Positions 10,690-22,710 of a stretch of DNA of 64,000 nt are shown here, piece by piece. The stretch covers positions 4,199,632 to 4,263,631 of the forward strand of contig QXEO01000237.1 in assembly GCA_007115705.1 (NCBI GenBank). Reading direction: 5' to 3'. The stretch is from Dactylis glomerata (taxonomy: Eukaryota; Streptophyta; Magnoliopsida; Poales; Poaceae). The notes under the pieces were generated by a model. That model saw only the letters and a program-made list of their open reading frames with translations, did not search any database and had not been told where the DNA came from. The first letter of the stretch is position 1, and each line of letters starts with the position of its first letter. Position numbers and translations under genes: made by a program.

Positions 10690-12632
10690 GCCAAAAGCCT
10701 AAGCTTGGGGGGAGGTACGCCGACGATTCACTCATTACACATCATATTTTGTCGGACCTTTGTATATCCATGTTTACTTTCTTTATTGTTCTAAGTTCTT
10801 ACTTCTGCTTTCCAAAACACAAAAAGACCAAAAATATTTCCGTTGTTTCTCTCTTTTGGTTCTTTAGTTTTCTACCTTTGGTTTGTTTTACTTGCTATTT
10901 TCGGTTTGCTACTTGAAAAACCCAAAAATATTTTGCTTTGTTTGCTATTTCCTTCTGCTTTTGTTTCAAAAATCGAAAACACAAAAATATTTGTTGTTCT
11001 TCTTCGGTTTTGTAAAGTTTGTTGCAGAGTTCAGTCTCCCGTTACTCCATTGGAGCTTGGTATTCACTTTATATTATTCAAGCCACACAAGTGAAGAGCA
11101 ATAATGACGATATATGACAATCCGAGATGTGGTAAGAGGCTGGTATGAACTCTATTTGTTTTCATTTTTGTACATATACTCATCTATGTGGACATGCTTA
11201 GTCGGTTCATGTAAGGTATATGTTATCTAATGGATGCTTTGTAGTTCTTGCTCTCATATGATTAGTTTCAATTTACTATTAGCCTGTAGCATGTCATGTA
11301 GACGCTTGCATGCATTTTTTATTCATAATATGGTATGATATTATGGTATCCACCTCTGAAAGCTTCATTTGAATCGACTTGGCACATGCTCAAGCATGCA
11401 TATGACTGAACAAAAAGTCAATTAAGCCTCGATGATCTAAATTGCCTCAGAGTTCTTGTATCTTTTTATGCCTATATTAATTTTGTTTTGTCGCAAGCAT
11501 GATTATGACAGTTATTGCTCTCTCGATTGTCGCTTCCCAGTCTTTTGCTAGCCTTCACTTGTACTGAGTATGAGCTCTACTCGTGCATCCAATTACCAAA
11601 ACCAAGTCTTCCAAAGAGTCCACTATAAATTCCTATGCATGGTATTTGTAAGCCATTCCAAGTAAATTTTCATGTGCTACCTTTCAAAACTTTCAACTAC
11701 TTCTCATTTTGTGCCACTGTTTTTAGCTCATGGGGACGTAGTGGTCGGAATTGCTATCTTCCATATTAAATTAAGTACCCCTCGACTAGGCAGCTTCATC
11801 TGCTCGTCATTAATTTTGCATGAGAGCTGGTCAGACCATTATAATCTTAATTCTAAAAGAAAGAAAAAAGGCACTCCTCCAAAGGAATGAGAAAGTGGTG
11901 GGCACCCGATGGAATCGGTTAGCCATGGTTTGAGAAAGGAAAAGGTGGGGAGGAGTGCCAAAGCTTTATAAAAGAGCACCAATGTGCCAAATTTCAAAGA
12001 ACTCGGAACCGCTCTCACTTGTTTATTATGGAAGATAGTAAGTCCCCATTGCTAGTCGTTGACATAGAACAATCACCTCTCAAAATAAACTTTTATCTCT
12101 GTTTTACAAATGAAAAGCTCTAGCACATGTTAAATCACTGCTTCCCTCTGCGAAGGGCCATTCTTTACTTTTATGTTGAGTCACCATCTTCTAACTTTAA
12201 GCACTTCTTGAGAGCATAGCTGTTATTCTTAGTGTAATGTGCTTGTCCCAGAACACGTTAATTGTGGTATAACTTTGATGCTTGTATCTTTGATATTTCT
12301 ACTTCTAGTCTTCCCTTGGACTTCAGAGGTGCCTCAGCATTTATGTTTTGCTCTACAAATAAAGGCAAGTGGGATACCATTCTTTCATATCATTTATGCA
12401 TATTACAATCTTGTAGCTTCTCATGTACATGTTACTTGTTATTAGTGCATTGCACTCTTTCATAGCTTGCTTGACTATGAGGTGACATTAGTTGCATATT
12501 TCGTATTATGAATTGCCTGAGTACTTGATTACATAGTTAGTATATATACATCATATGAGCAAATGTGTTCGCGAAAGTTTCTTTTATCGCTCTCAGTTGT
12601 TAACTGAATTGCTTGAGGACAAGCAAATAGCT
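10690..12632 (+). other. 3' untranslated interior of the Athila-type element, with an internal PPT-like tract
   Basis: There is no convincing coding over about 1.9 kb of T-rich sequence. At 10701-10717 the tract AAGCTTGGGGGGAGGTA nearly repeats the true polypurine tract at 12633-12647. Such a second tract could serve as an extra plus-strand primer, as known for some retroviruses; here that is inference. Confidence 0.6.
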
Positions 12633-12647
12633 AAGCTTGGGGGGAGT
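12633..12647 (+). other. Polypurine tract of the Athila-type element
   Basis: AAGCTTGGGGGGAGT abuts the TGATACG start of the 3' LTR, the expected position and composition for plus-strand priming. Confidence 0.85.
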
Positions 12648-14041
12648 TGATACGTCCAAAACGTATCTACTTTCCCGAACACTTTTGCTATTGTTTCCCC
12701 TCTAATTTGTGTGTTTTGAATACAACTAACACGGACTGACGTTGTTTTCAGCAGAATTGCTCTGGTGTCTCGTTTTTGTGCAGAAATTCAACTTCCAGTA
12801 AAAATTCGGGAAAAATCATGAAAAATCCTATTTCACCAGAAGACCCACGGAGCCAGAAGACAGGAGGCAGAAGGGGCTCGAGGGGCCGTCACACAGTGGT
12901 GGCGCGGCCCAGCCCTGGCCGCGCCACCCCTGCGTGAGGGGGCCCCAGGACCCCTCTCGACCTCCCCTCTCGCGTACATATACCCCCTGACGACATAATA
13001 TCAGGGAGACGGCATTTTTCCCAGATAGACTTCCGCTGCGCCGCCGCCATCAGAAAACGCGATTCGGAACCAGAAACTCCGTTCTGGCACCCTGCCGGGA
13101 CAGGGATTCGGAGGAGATCTTCATCACCCACCACCGACGCTCCTCCATCGACCATCCATGACTCCCCCATCCATGTGTGAGTAATTCCCCCGCTTAGGTG
13201 AGGGGATGGTAGGGATTGGATGAGATTGTTCATGTAATTTGATATGAGATTGATAGGGCATAGTGCCTAGTATCTTTATTTAGTGCCTATGACATTGTTG
13301 CAACTTGTTGTGCTTAATGCTTGTCACTTTGGGCCCGAGTGCCATGATTTCAGATCTGAACATGTTAGTATTTCTATGATGATACTTGTTGTTTATGGTC
13401 TTACCTACAAGTTGTATACACATATTGTTGTCCGGAACCCGAGGCCCCAAAGTGACAGAAATTGGGATAACCGGAGGGGATGGCTATGATGTGAGGATCA
13501 CATGTGTTCACCGAGTGCTAATGCTTTGCTCCGGTACTCTATTAAAAGGAGTACCTTAATTACCAGTAGTTTTCCTTGAGGCCCTGCTGCAACAGGCTGG
13601 TAGGACAAAAGATGTCGTGCAAGTTTCTCCTTGTGAGCACGTACGACTATATACGGAACACATGCCTATGATTGTTTGTACTAGGATGCTTTATCATTAT
13701 TTATCTGCAATGCCCATGTCTCATTGATTTCATGAATTATCTTATCCATGCAACGCCCGTAATCCATCCCTATGCCTACAGTATTTGTTCCTACTGTTTA
13801 CAACTGTTACTATTACCGCTGCTATTTTACTACTGTTGTTACTATTTCATTACTGTCATCACTATAAAACTGTTGCTACTGATAAACCGCTGCGAGCAAA
13901 ACTGTTTCCAGGTGCAGCTGAATTGACAACTCATCTGTTAAGGCTTGCATATATTCTTTGGCTCCCCTTGTGTCGAATCAATAAATTTGGGTAATACTTC
14001 CCTCGAAGACTGTTGCGATCCCCTATACTTGTGGGTCATCA
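12648..14041 (+). repeat. 3' LTR of the Athila-type element
   Basis: A 1394-bp near-copy of the 5' LTR, ending GGGTCATCA at 14041 and followed by target duplication GCGCG. It keeps the GC-rich palindrome (about 12898-12928). Differences from the 5' LTR are scattered substitutions and short indels. Confidence 0.93.
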
Positions 14042-14235
14042 GCGCGTTCTGACCGCGCTTTACCAGGCGCGGGAAAATAACGCGTGGGATTTTTCTCTCA
14101 CAAAAATAAAGGTAATTTATAGATTATATTACAAACATCTGCACATATTTTACAAATTTAAAATAGAATTGAAATACAAATTTAAATTAAATTTGAATTG
14201 CAAATTTAAACCTAATTCGAAGTGCAAATTTAAAC

Positions 14236-14800
14236 CTAAACTAAACTACTCGTCGCTGCTGCTCCTCGGCGCGAAGCTCTCCTCGGAAGTGCGCAAGAGT
14301 TCATCCATTCCGAGGAGTTTTCTTTGATGTCGAGGGTCAAGTTTGGATTGTCGAGCTCGGCTTCAAGGAATCTCTTCCTCTCCCTCCTCAACCTCCTCAT
14401 CTCCCTCCGCGTCTCCTTCTTCGCGGCCCAAAAGGCCTCCTCTCTAGCCACATCCTCGTGGTGGAGGTGGCGCCACTCCGCCATACAGCGCTCGTCTTCC
14501 TCGGCGACGCCGAGCTTGACTTGCGCCTGGTACTGGTGCGTCTGTAGATTCAGCACTATCGTGAGGAACTCCTCCTCCTTCCGCGACTGCACCTCCAGGA
14601 AGTTGAGGTAGTGCCGCCCACGGCCGACGCGCTAGCAGGTGGTGTCGTACGTGCGCCGCCTCCTCGGGACTGTTGTTGGTCCCGAGCCAGACACGCTCAC
14701 CGCCAGCGGTGAGCTCCACCGCCTAGGTGCCGTACGGCCGCCAGCGGATGCTGCGGAACCCCGTCGGCCTGATTGGGAGGTTGCGGCGGTGAGAAGGCAT
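14236..14800 (-). pseudogene. AP2/ERF-type domain gene carried by the Harbinger-like element, decayed
   Basis: Read on the minus strand from ATG at 14800, the start MPSHRRNLPIRPTGFRSIRW runs into an AP2/ERF-like core: RPYGT, a TAG, then VELTAGGERVWLGTNNSPEE. A frameshift near 14650 and a second TAG follow before VGRGRHYLNF. The tail continues in the frame ending at 14236 with the Glu/Arg-rich segment RRLRRERKRFLEAEL. The AP2 domain is a plant DNA-binding fold; both TAG codons sit where the fold normally has tryptophan. This copy cannot make a full protein. The tail with alternating Glu/Arg blocks is unlike ordinary ERF factors, which suggests a transposon-specific lineage. Domain identity is from motif recognition. 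Confidence 0.7.
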
Positions 14801-15037
14801 GGTGTCGGTGGCGGGACTGCAAGTGGCGTGGCTGAAGCATAGTGGTCTGGCACATGGTGAGAGCGGGAGGAGATGGTTAAACGTGACGGCTTGATGCGCA
14901 CGCGCATGGATGGGGATACCGCGCACTGCCACGCGCGGTATATATGCAGCGCGGGGGTAAAATTTTAACGCCGCGCGTGGCAACTCGATGGTTTTTTCCA
15001 TCGTGGCGCTAAAATGGTGTGTCTGTTGAAGATGCTC

Positions 15038-16207
15038 TTCGGTTCGTCCGTTACGTTGCATGTGAACTTTTATGGCGTTGGCACACTTATATTACAACAT
15101 TGATTTGGTACGTAGAACAATTATCTTGGACAGTAGGAATAGTATCTTTGTACCGCAGCCCAGTGACGGCACATGCTTGCAATCCTGTACATATGTGAGA
15201 GAGAGAATAGGTAGTTTTACATGGTTTGGCCACTCGTAACATTGCTCGAGTCGCTTGCCTCCACTATCTTAAATTTCTCTCTCCGCCACATCCATTCGAT
15301 TTTCACCAGGCAGTTGAGAAATCATGATTAGCCGAACGCACCAGAATTTCACTAGCGAGTAAATATGTGACATATAATCGGAGCTGTTCAGTGCAGGAGC
15401 GTCCATGCTCCTTAGGTTTCGTGAGACAAGTCCATAATGTCACCGACATGGAGGCATGCCACCCGTGATTATGATAACTAAAAAGTCCCTAACACATGAT
15501 CCAAAAGGGAAATTTGTTGCTTAGTGATCAAATCATTATCATCATCATAATTAGCACCACCATAGGAAGGCACATTTCTTGGTTTGACTATATGTAGATG
15601 CCTATTTGCAACGATTTTTGAACTGCATTCAAGTAGTTAGCCATACTTGTTCATGAAAAAAATATGTTTTTTGTGAAAAAAGATGTTTTGAAGTTCTTGA
15701 AGTGCTTTGCTTTTGCCTCTCCCCGGCAGGTCACTAAAGTCTCCCCCATGCACGCCATCTTACTTCCGAGACTTGTGCTCGATTTTTGAAGTTAGGCAAT
15801 TCGTGAGCTCTTCGATATGTTGCCTCTCTCAACCCCTCCTTTTACGATGCTAGGTGTGTCTACACCTCCACCGACTCGATGTCATATCTGAGTAGGACTT
15901 CGACCACCAACAAAAAATGACTCGAGATAGTTTGGATCTATCTCCACATTCAACCTGACAACATCACTACCTTGAGCTCCAAGCCACTACACGTCATACA
16001 ACTCGACTTCCTTATTTCCATGTGCTCACCAAATACATGAGTTAGTTCACGCCTTTGTCGAATCGAACTCGTATGACTCTCACCAGCTGCTTCTGAACAT
16101 TAGAGCCACACACACAAATTGTTCTGCATGAGAGACTGCATGAGAGACAGTATCATAAAAACATCATACGAAAATACAATAATAGCCACACATTGTGTAT
16201 TTTATCT
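15038..16207. other. Intergenic, nothing recognised
   Basis: Mixed-composition sequence without open frames of note, terminal repeats or coding similarity that I can recognise. Confidence 0.35.
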
Positions 16208-16467
16208 AGGGCTCGTTTGGCACCTATCATTTCATTTATTTGGTAGAAATGAAATGAAATGAAATGACATGACTATACTATTTCATTTTGGTAAATCCAC
16301 ATAAATGACAGGATACCCAATAGTTATTAAGGTTAGACATTAGATGAAAAACCATAGAATTCCAAATGAATTCCATAACTAATTCCATGGTAGCCAAACA
16401 AGTAATTGTTAGAATCATAAATGAATTCCATGATTCTAGCCCCAAATAATGGGAGCCAAACTAGCCT
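16208..16467. mobile_element. Probable MITE with imperfect terminal inverted repeats
   Basis: The left end AGGGCTCGTTTGGCACC and the reverse complement of the right end, AGGCTAGTTTGGCTCC, match at most positions. The 260-bp interior is AT-rich with self-complementary TTCCAT/ATGGAAT blocks. A GTTTGG-type terminus is common in grass MITEs. No clear target duplication was found. Confidence 0.4.
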
Positions 16468-16797
16468 AAAGAAATTCAGGAGTAAGTATCAAGGTAATTT
16501 GCACATGGGAGAATTAGTTCAATTTTTTCTTAACTTTGAAAGAGCACTTTATTAAATGAGTATAGGGTTTACTATGGCACCTTCGCTATTTGTTTACTAT
16601 GGCACCTTCGCTTTTTTTTTCTTTGTCTGAGTGTAGTTTAGCATCATCTCACCTATAATAAAAAGAAATGACCTTGTAAAGGAACACAATATGTCGTATG
16701 ATATTCATGTAGATGATACATGTGAGTATAGCTCAGTTTACTTTCCAAGATGTGGAAAAGGTTCGATTATACTCCACATTATGGTGAGTCATACATA

Positions 16798-16835
16798 CTA
16801 GACCCTTATGCGCGCCTTGCCGCGCCGCTCCTTAA
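16798..16835 (-). mobile_element. Helitron 3' terminus (GCGC hairpin family)
   Basis: On the minus strand GCGCGGCAAGGCGC can form a GCGC-loop-GCGC hairpin. It is followed about 12 bases on by CTAG, then T, which is the canonical Helitron 3' end (hairpin, CTRR, T). The same arrangement recurs at 23401 (minus) and 40730 (plus). The 5' end of this copy, which would lie to the right, was not found. Confidence 0.55.
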
Positions 16836-16989
16836 TTTAAATTTATTTTTATTCAATGACATGTTGTCAGTTTCAAAAATTATCTAGTAAAAAAAATAGA
16901 CTGGTAATGTCTATGCCCATCAAACAAAAAGGATGATGTTGAACATCCCCTTGAAATAAATCAGAAGCTACATATTTGTAGGCTATGAG

Positions 16990-17375
16990 CAATCTATAAG
17001 CAGAGGCGTAAACACTGATTTTTAACCCACAACAATCATAGGTATACCAATATTGAGTAATTTGGCTATTATTATTTCATATTCACCAATAGAATATCTA
17101 AATAGAAAGGTTTTTTAATATCTAATTCGAAATTGACTTGTATAGAATTTTTCTCATCCTCTAAAATGCACTAATCCATACTATCATGATAATGTGAGAC
17201 TTGGAAGTAGAAGCGTAAACGCTGATTTAACCCAAAGGAATCATATGGATACCAATAATGGTTAATTTGTTATTACTATTTCATATTCACCAACAGAATA
17301 TCCAAACAGAAAGGTTTTAGATTATCTCTAATTTAAAATTAACTCCTCTAAATTGCGCTAATCCATAATATTATA
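16990..17375. repeat. Degenerate tandem duplication, period about 204 bp
   Basis: Two diverged units share GTAAACRCTGATTT, TTTCATATTCACCAA and GAAAGGTTTT blocks, with CATATTCACC at 17078 and 17282. It is AT-rich and noncoding. Confidence 0.6.
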
Positions 17376-20300
17376 TTTATGTTTATTGGTCACTATATAT
17401 CTTCAGATACCCATCAACCAAAATAATTGGCTTTGACAATAGAGAGAAATTCCCAACATTAATGAAAATGGTTATTCGGGCTCCATTCGTACTGGTAAAG
17501 GAGGATGGTATGCCGAATGCCGGATGAGAATAAAGTCGAGTACCTGAATAATCTGTTTATATCCTGACAGCAAAAGAAAACTGCAACAACTCTGACTATT
17601 AATATCAATGAACCACCACCATCTTCTTAGTTTAGCAGAGTTGCTGCTCTTCTCATTCATCTCAGGTCCAATATTCAGTTCTTATGATGGAACATAATAA
17701 ATGGCTAATGGTTCTGTTGATTCTTCGGGAATTGAAATGCTATCTAAAATGAAGCCAATCTGCCAAAGGAATAAACAACAAACAAATTCTAAATAAACAA
17801 CAAAATTATGCTTTGATTTATTTTTTCATTGTCGATGCAATCACAAATATGATGAAAAATAATATCTAAATGCTAAAATATAAATAATTATTTTTATAAG
17901 GGCAGCCCTATTGTTAACAGTTGACACGTTCAGCAAAGACAGTAGTGCCAATGAAAAACTAGAAGAATAGAATTAGTATTGTCAATGAACTGGAAACAAA
18001 TACATTTACTATTCTTTGATGGCATTTCTCAGTTAATATTAAGGTACTTAAGATAGAGAAACTATCCTTTCATTTTGCTTAACATTATGGTTTCTGATGG
18101 TCCGCACAACGCATCCATTGGCTGGAAAAATACTATCTACAAACATGACATATTTAAATACTAATGTTCCGTAGATTAATAGGCGCACTATAGAATAATT
18201 GTAAATCTGAGAAATGTCAATTTTTTAATATATCAACAAAAAATTTAATTTGGTTTTATCAAAGTCGAATAGACAATTGAAAAAAAACAGATGCAAATTG
18301 CCCAACGGACCGCCCACATCAACTATAATCTGTTTCACAACAGTTGTACATATTTGTTTTCTTAAGGCGTAATAACCAGCTGTAGAAGAGACAGGAACAC
18401 ACCACACCACAGTGGAATCTCATTGAAATTCATTGAATTTTAGTTATTTCGGTAGACACTGAAATAATTGTCTTTCGGTCAAATAATTTCAGTCATTTTA
18501 GTAGCACACAGGAATTCAAATAAAATACAAAATATTTTTCAAAATTTCAAAAAAAATTATGAAATTCGAGAGAAAATTTCGGTCATTCGACCGAACTGAA
18601 AACCGAAATCACTGAATTTCAGTGATTTCAATAAAGGCTAATTTTTTTGTGAAACTGAAATTTTGAACCATGCACCACACGCGTCCAACGGTCCAAGTTC
18701 ACCAGCTCAACATATGGGTCCCAAGTGTGAAAACGAGTGAATCAACCACAACTCTCCATTTGCTTCGGTACTACTTATTGGAATAGATGCTACCATATCA
18801 GTGATGACCCATTCCGCAAAACAAATCTTTGATGGTCTAGAAGTGAACCTCCAAGGCAACATCGTTGCGAGGCATGTGAAGAATACAATGTCAATTTCAA
18901 GTGCGGATAGAACCAAATTCGATTCCATCACCAGAAATTCGGAATGGAAAAATCTCAGAAAAATCACTGCGTGAAGGGGAAAATGCATCTACCAGTCTCA
19001 CTCTCACAGAAAGGCAGTACCACTCGTTTAAACTACTACTAATCTCGGAGTGCTTGTGGAAGCATCATGGTCTATATACTAGTATATCTCTTACTATCGA
19101 GTTAAGCATGGCGTGTAGCCAACAAAAACCTGCTATAGATTAGTGCATCTCTGTCTACTCCTGTCCCCAAACAAGCAGAGACTCTTGGGAAATTCAGAGC
19201 CAGAGTCAACATTCGTCTGCGCGCACCAAATCGGAATCAAACGCCGCCGTGAGTTTCACGAGGCCGCCCAGCCATGTGCGCCGCTTGCTCCTTCTAGGCA
19301 CGCCGGCGGGGAGAAGCAAAGAAAAGCAAAGCAAAGATCCTACTGCCGTACAGTATGTTTTATATTCACTGCCGTAATTTTCAAACAGCGTTTACATAGT
19401 ACTGGTTTGCTGTCGCTGAAAAATACTCACACTTGCCGTCAGTATTTAAAACAGTAGGTGGCATGTAGTTAGTTTGTCCGTATATATGCTTAGGCTGTGG
19501 CTGATCGCGAGGAGTTTGTGGTCGCCTTCACGTTCTTTTCTTCTGTTTCGTTTTCCCCTTTCTTCTCTCCTCTCAGCTTGTGCCTATCTGCTGGCTCGAA
19601 AGAGATGGAAAATCAAAACGGAATAAGGATTTTGCGTCTCGCCCATGAACTCATCAGGCCTATCGGTGTCTCCTCGTGACTATGTACTTGATGGATATCT
19701 CTCCAGGATATGTTTCTGTGGTTGACGGCTCCAATGGGAAGATTCGCGTTCAAATTATTCGGGTCTGAGATTAATGGGAAGCCGTACACTCTCGAGAGGC
19801 AATAACGAGTTCTAAAATGACATCGCCAAAGAATAATCAGCACATAACAGGGTTGCGGGAGAGAAGAGGAGCCAAACTTATATGTCCCGGTTAAGTGAGA
19901 GTGACATAATTTTTCCAGATCACATGATAACTATGCAGTCGTCATTGACACCTCGCGAAACTACTTCTCCGTCTGGTCCCATATATGTTGTCATTTTTGG
20001 AGAAAGGTGACTTTGAAACTTTGGCTACTAGCATCGCTATAATTAATTTCATGGGATGCTCTAAAATCATACACGTTACTTTATCTCATAAAGTAATCAC
20101 ATGATATACAACCATTTTAGATTTGAAAACATATCGTAACAAGAAGGAATGGTCAAAGATTGTAAAATGAAAATAATTTTATCATTGAAGCCTCACCAGA
20201 CAAACATTCAAAAAAATTAGTACTAATATTTATTATTATCAATATTTTAATTGAATGTTATAAAAACATATGTCTTAATTTGTCACATGAAGTACTTACA

Positions 20301-20764
20301 TCAGATACTTTTTTTGTATTTTGTTAGCGTACTTCAACCAAAAATAATGCAGTAAAAAAATTATATTCTTTTTAAAACAGTGCCATGCTTAAGTCGATAG
20401 CTCTCTCTTTAGATGCGGAAACTTTAAATGGAGCTCAGGTTACAGCCAGCCAATTTAAAAAAAATCAAAATGAAAAACTTGTATCAAAGTTTAATTTTTT
20501 TAAAAAAAATCTTGTGGTCAATGATGTATTCCACCAGAGTGCAAAAAATCAATAAGGGACTCTTTTGTATTCTATGGTACACAAATATTGAGAAATCGGA
20601 CATTGTTTGAAGTTTTGAAAATGTGTACCGTTCACCTCATACGGATCCACACTTTTGTCATTTTTTTCACATAGGTAGAATATACATCATTGACTACATC
20701 AGGAATTGTTTTCTAATTTTTTCATACTTTAAAGGCTTACTATAGCTTGCGCTCCAAAACATTG
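17376..20764. other. Intergenic AT-rich region, no gene recognised
   Basis: No coding signal. About 18430-18670 is rich in TTTCGGT/ACCGAAA self-complementary blocks and is probably old repeat DNA. A CT-rich stretch near 19540-19580 precedes short ORFs without recognisable domains. Confidence 0.35.
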
Positions 20765-21075
20765 TACTCCTTTTTTTGCGAAAAGTATTTGAATCTATTA
20801 TAGAAGTTTACACACAAAGTATCACAAACATAATAAAAATTACATCAAAATTATTGGACCACCTAACTACCACTACCGCTGCCAGAGTAAGCAGACTGCC
20901 CAGCATTGGTGATTACTTTCTGCCAGATTATTATGGTGACTGAACAAGTGGCTATCAAGTGTAGCGCGGTTTTTGGTTCGCTCGGACAAAAGAGGCAGGC
21001 AGCATTGTGAGGCCAGTTCTTTTTCATCAGGCAATCGGCAGTGTGACATTTGCCCAAGATTACAAGCCATGGTAT
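20765..21075 (-). mobile_element. LINE 3' fragment (reverse transcriptase zinc-binding domain plus tail)
   Basis: On the minus strand the frame starting near 21057 reads MGKCHTADCLMKKNWPHNAA, followed by CLFCPSEPKTALHL and later IIWQKV. This is the C-x2-C/H-type zinc-binding domain that ends ORF2 in plant L1 LINEs. It runs into a 3' untranslated part and an A-rich end (CGCAAAAAAAGG on the minus strand) near 20770. It is 5'-truncated, like most LINE insertions. Confidence 0.7.
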
Positions 21076-22710
21076 TTGTTTTTCATAGTCCTTTTTTTTC
21101 GAGAAGGTTCAGGGTTTAGGTGTGTTCCTTTTTATCTTTTCCAGCAGCATTATGTTTTTTCCTTTGAGAGCATGACATGCATTGTCAACCCATGGACCAT
21201 AGTACTGTAAGACTGGTAAAGAAAGTTAGCAGTAGAATTACAATTATATGGATGTTTCTTTGGGCAAAAAGTACCTCAATCATGGTACTAACTTCGCAAC
21301 AAATTTTTCGAAAAAAGTATAAAGAAGAAGAGCAGCGAGTGAAGAGCAGGGAGCAGCCAAACAAGCATGCAGTGAAGTGAGAAGCTAGTGTTGGAGCGCA
21401 ATTCAGACATTGTTGATCCTGTCGTGCATGGATGAACACAGACAAGATCGTCCTACCCTGACACACATGAGAAGACCAGATCGAAGAAACTTTGAAAGAC
21501 AAATTGCAGGGTTCACACTAATTGACTCCTCTCACTCCAACCATAACCAGTAAACTAATCGCATCTGCTAACCATCCATGGCGCAACCTGCCGCCATGCA
21601 CAGAATACTCCGGTCAGGCGCCGATATGCTTAGCGCTAGAACCATATAAAATCCTTTACCAGCATGTTGCTGAAGGCAACAGGCACACAGTTGGGCACAG
21701 GAATCTTCCTGTTGTATGGCTGGCCTTTGTCCCATTAGAGGACAGCGATCCCGCCTAAGTGCGAATCGCCTCGTGGACTGCCCTCGCCACGGGGAGACGG
21801 CGGGGGACACGCGGGGAGACACTTGGTTCATCTCTAAGGAATGGTTGGGGGCATGGAGAGCATGGATGAGGAAGTAGTGTGGGGAAGAAAGCAAGCAACG
21901 GATGGATTTGATTGATCTGATCAGTTAACTGCTGAAAGCTGAAATGAAATGCCATCTGCTCTTCTTTGCAGATTGCTACGGCCCTCTCTCTATGTCTCTC
22001 TACTTTGTAGTGCCAAATGGTTTTGCTAGAGGATGTGCCATGTTGCTGCCACTTGTAGTTTTTTCATGAATGAACTTGGATGAGTAGATAAAGAAAATGA
22101 CACAACTGGGCCAGCTAACCTGCTCCATTTGCTTTGTTGGGTGAGAGACGCATTTGGAGTGTGAGTCATCGCTCCGCCTACCTTATCTTAAGCAAGTGTG
22201 TGTCGGAATGATTGACGCAAAGGACTCCGCCGTACGACCGGAACTGCAAACGGGATCTGCATCGATCGACAGTCGGACTCCTGTCCTCAGGACACACACA
22301 GACGTTATCTCGCTGTTTTCCTGTCCTGCATCTTCAGAATCTGAGGGCAGCTTCCTCCTGTCTTGGTTTCCACGTGTCTAGGAGCGGCCAAGGAGGTCCT
22401 GACGAGCGTCCCGGATCGTCCAGGATTCGATCTATTCAATAACTGAAGAAGCTTTCGAGCTTAGAGCGTCAGTATAAAACGCCACATGTTCGTTCGCACG
22501 CACGTGAGCTAGCCCTCCGAATGCCACAAACTATTGTGCCCTAACGACCGCGCAAGCGTAACCTCCTCTCTTCCGCTGTCAAATTTAGCTTTATGCGCAG
22601 ACTAGACGATCTGCCTTTGATGCTGCTGCTTTGCTTTTCCCCTAACAAGAGGCTGTTCTCTCCATATGATCTACTAGTATCCAAACATAGGGTCGATAAG
22701 TATTGCATTA
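21076..22710. other. Intergenic, no gene recognised
   Basis: Several open frames of 60-108 codons overlap on both strands, but none shows a domain, splice pattern or shared neighbour. I see no terminal repeats. Confidence 0.35.

Larger units (their letters stand above)
4630..14041 (+). mobile_element. Athila-type Gypsy LTR retrotransposon lacking RT and integrase
   Basis: Two near-identical LTRs (4630-6019 and 12648-14041) begin TGATACGTCC and end GGGTCATCA. They are flanked by a perfect 5-bp target duplication GCGCG (4625-4629 and 14042-14046). A tRNA-Asp primer site follows the left LTR and a purine-rich tract precedes the right one. The interior encodes a gag ORF, a frameshifted aspartic protease and a 381-codon ATHILA-type ORF. 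I find no reverse transcriptase, RNase H or integrase motif in any frame, so the copy must depend on enzymes from a relative. By eye the LTRs differ by little over 1% plus a few small indels, so the insertion is fairly recent. Confidence 0.92.
4494..15037. mobile_element. Harbinger-like non-autonomous DNA transposon, split by a Gypsy insertion
   Basis: The outer ends are inverted repeats of about 35 bases. The left arm begins GAGCATCGCCAACACACGCG at 4494; the reverse complement of the right arm, ending at 15037, begins GAGCATCTTCAACAGACACA, and both arms run on to a TTTTAGCGC. A GAGCATCTCCAACA-type terminus is usual for grass PIF/Harbinger elements. The 3-bp flanks are TTA and TTC, an imperfect match to the expected TWA duplication. 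Without the Gypsy element at 4630-14041 (plus one target copy) the element is about 1.1 kb. Its body holds the AP2-type pseudogene and an A/T-rich stretch of repeated CAAATTTAAA units (about 14144-14250). Superfamily assignment rests on the termini only. Confidence 0.65.

Noticed and set aside
19060..19082. Possible further Helitron end (TGCTT-GTGG-AAGCA hairpin before CTAG|T)
   Set aside because: The stem has only five pairs with mixed bases, spacing is long and no matching 5' end or empty site was found.
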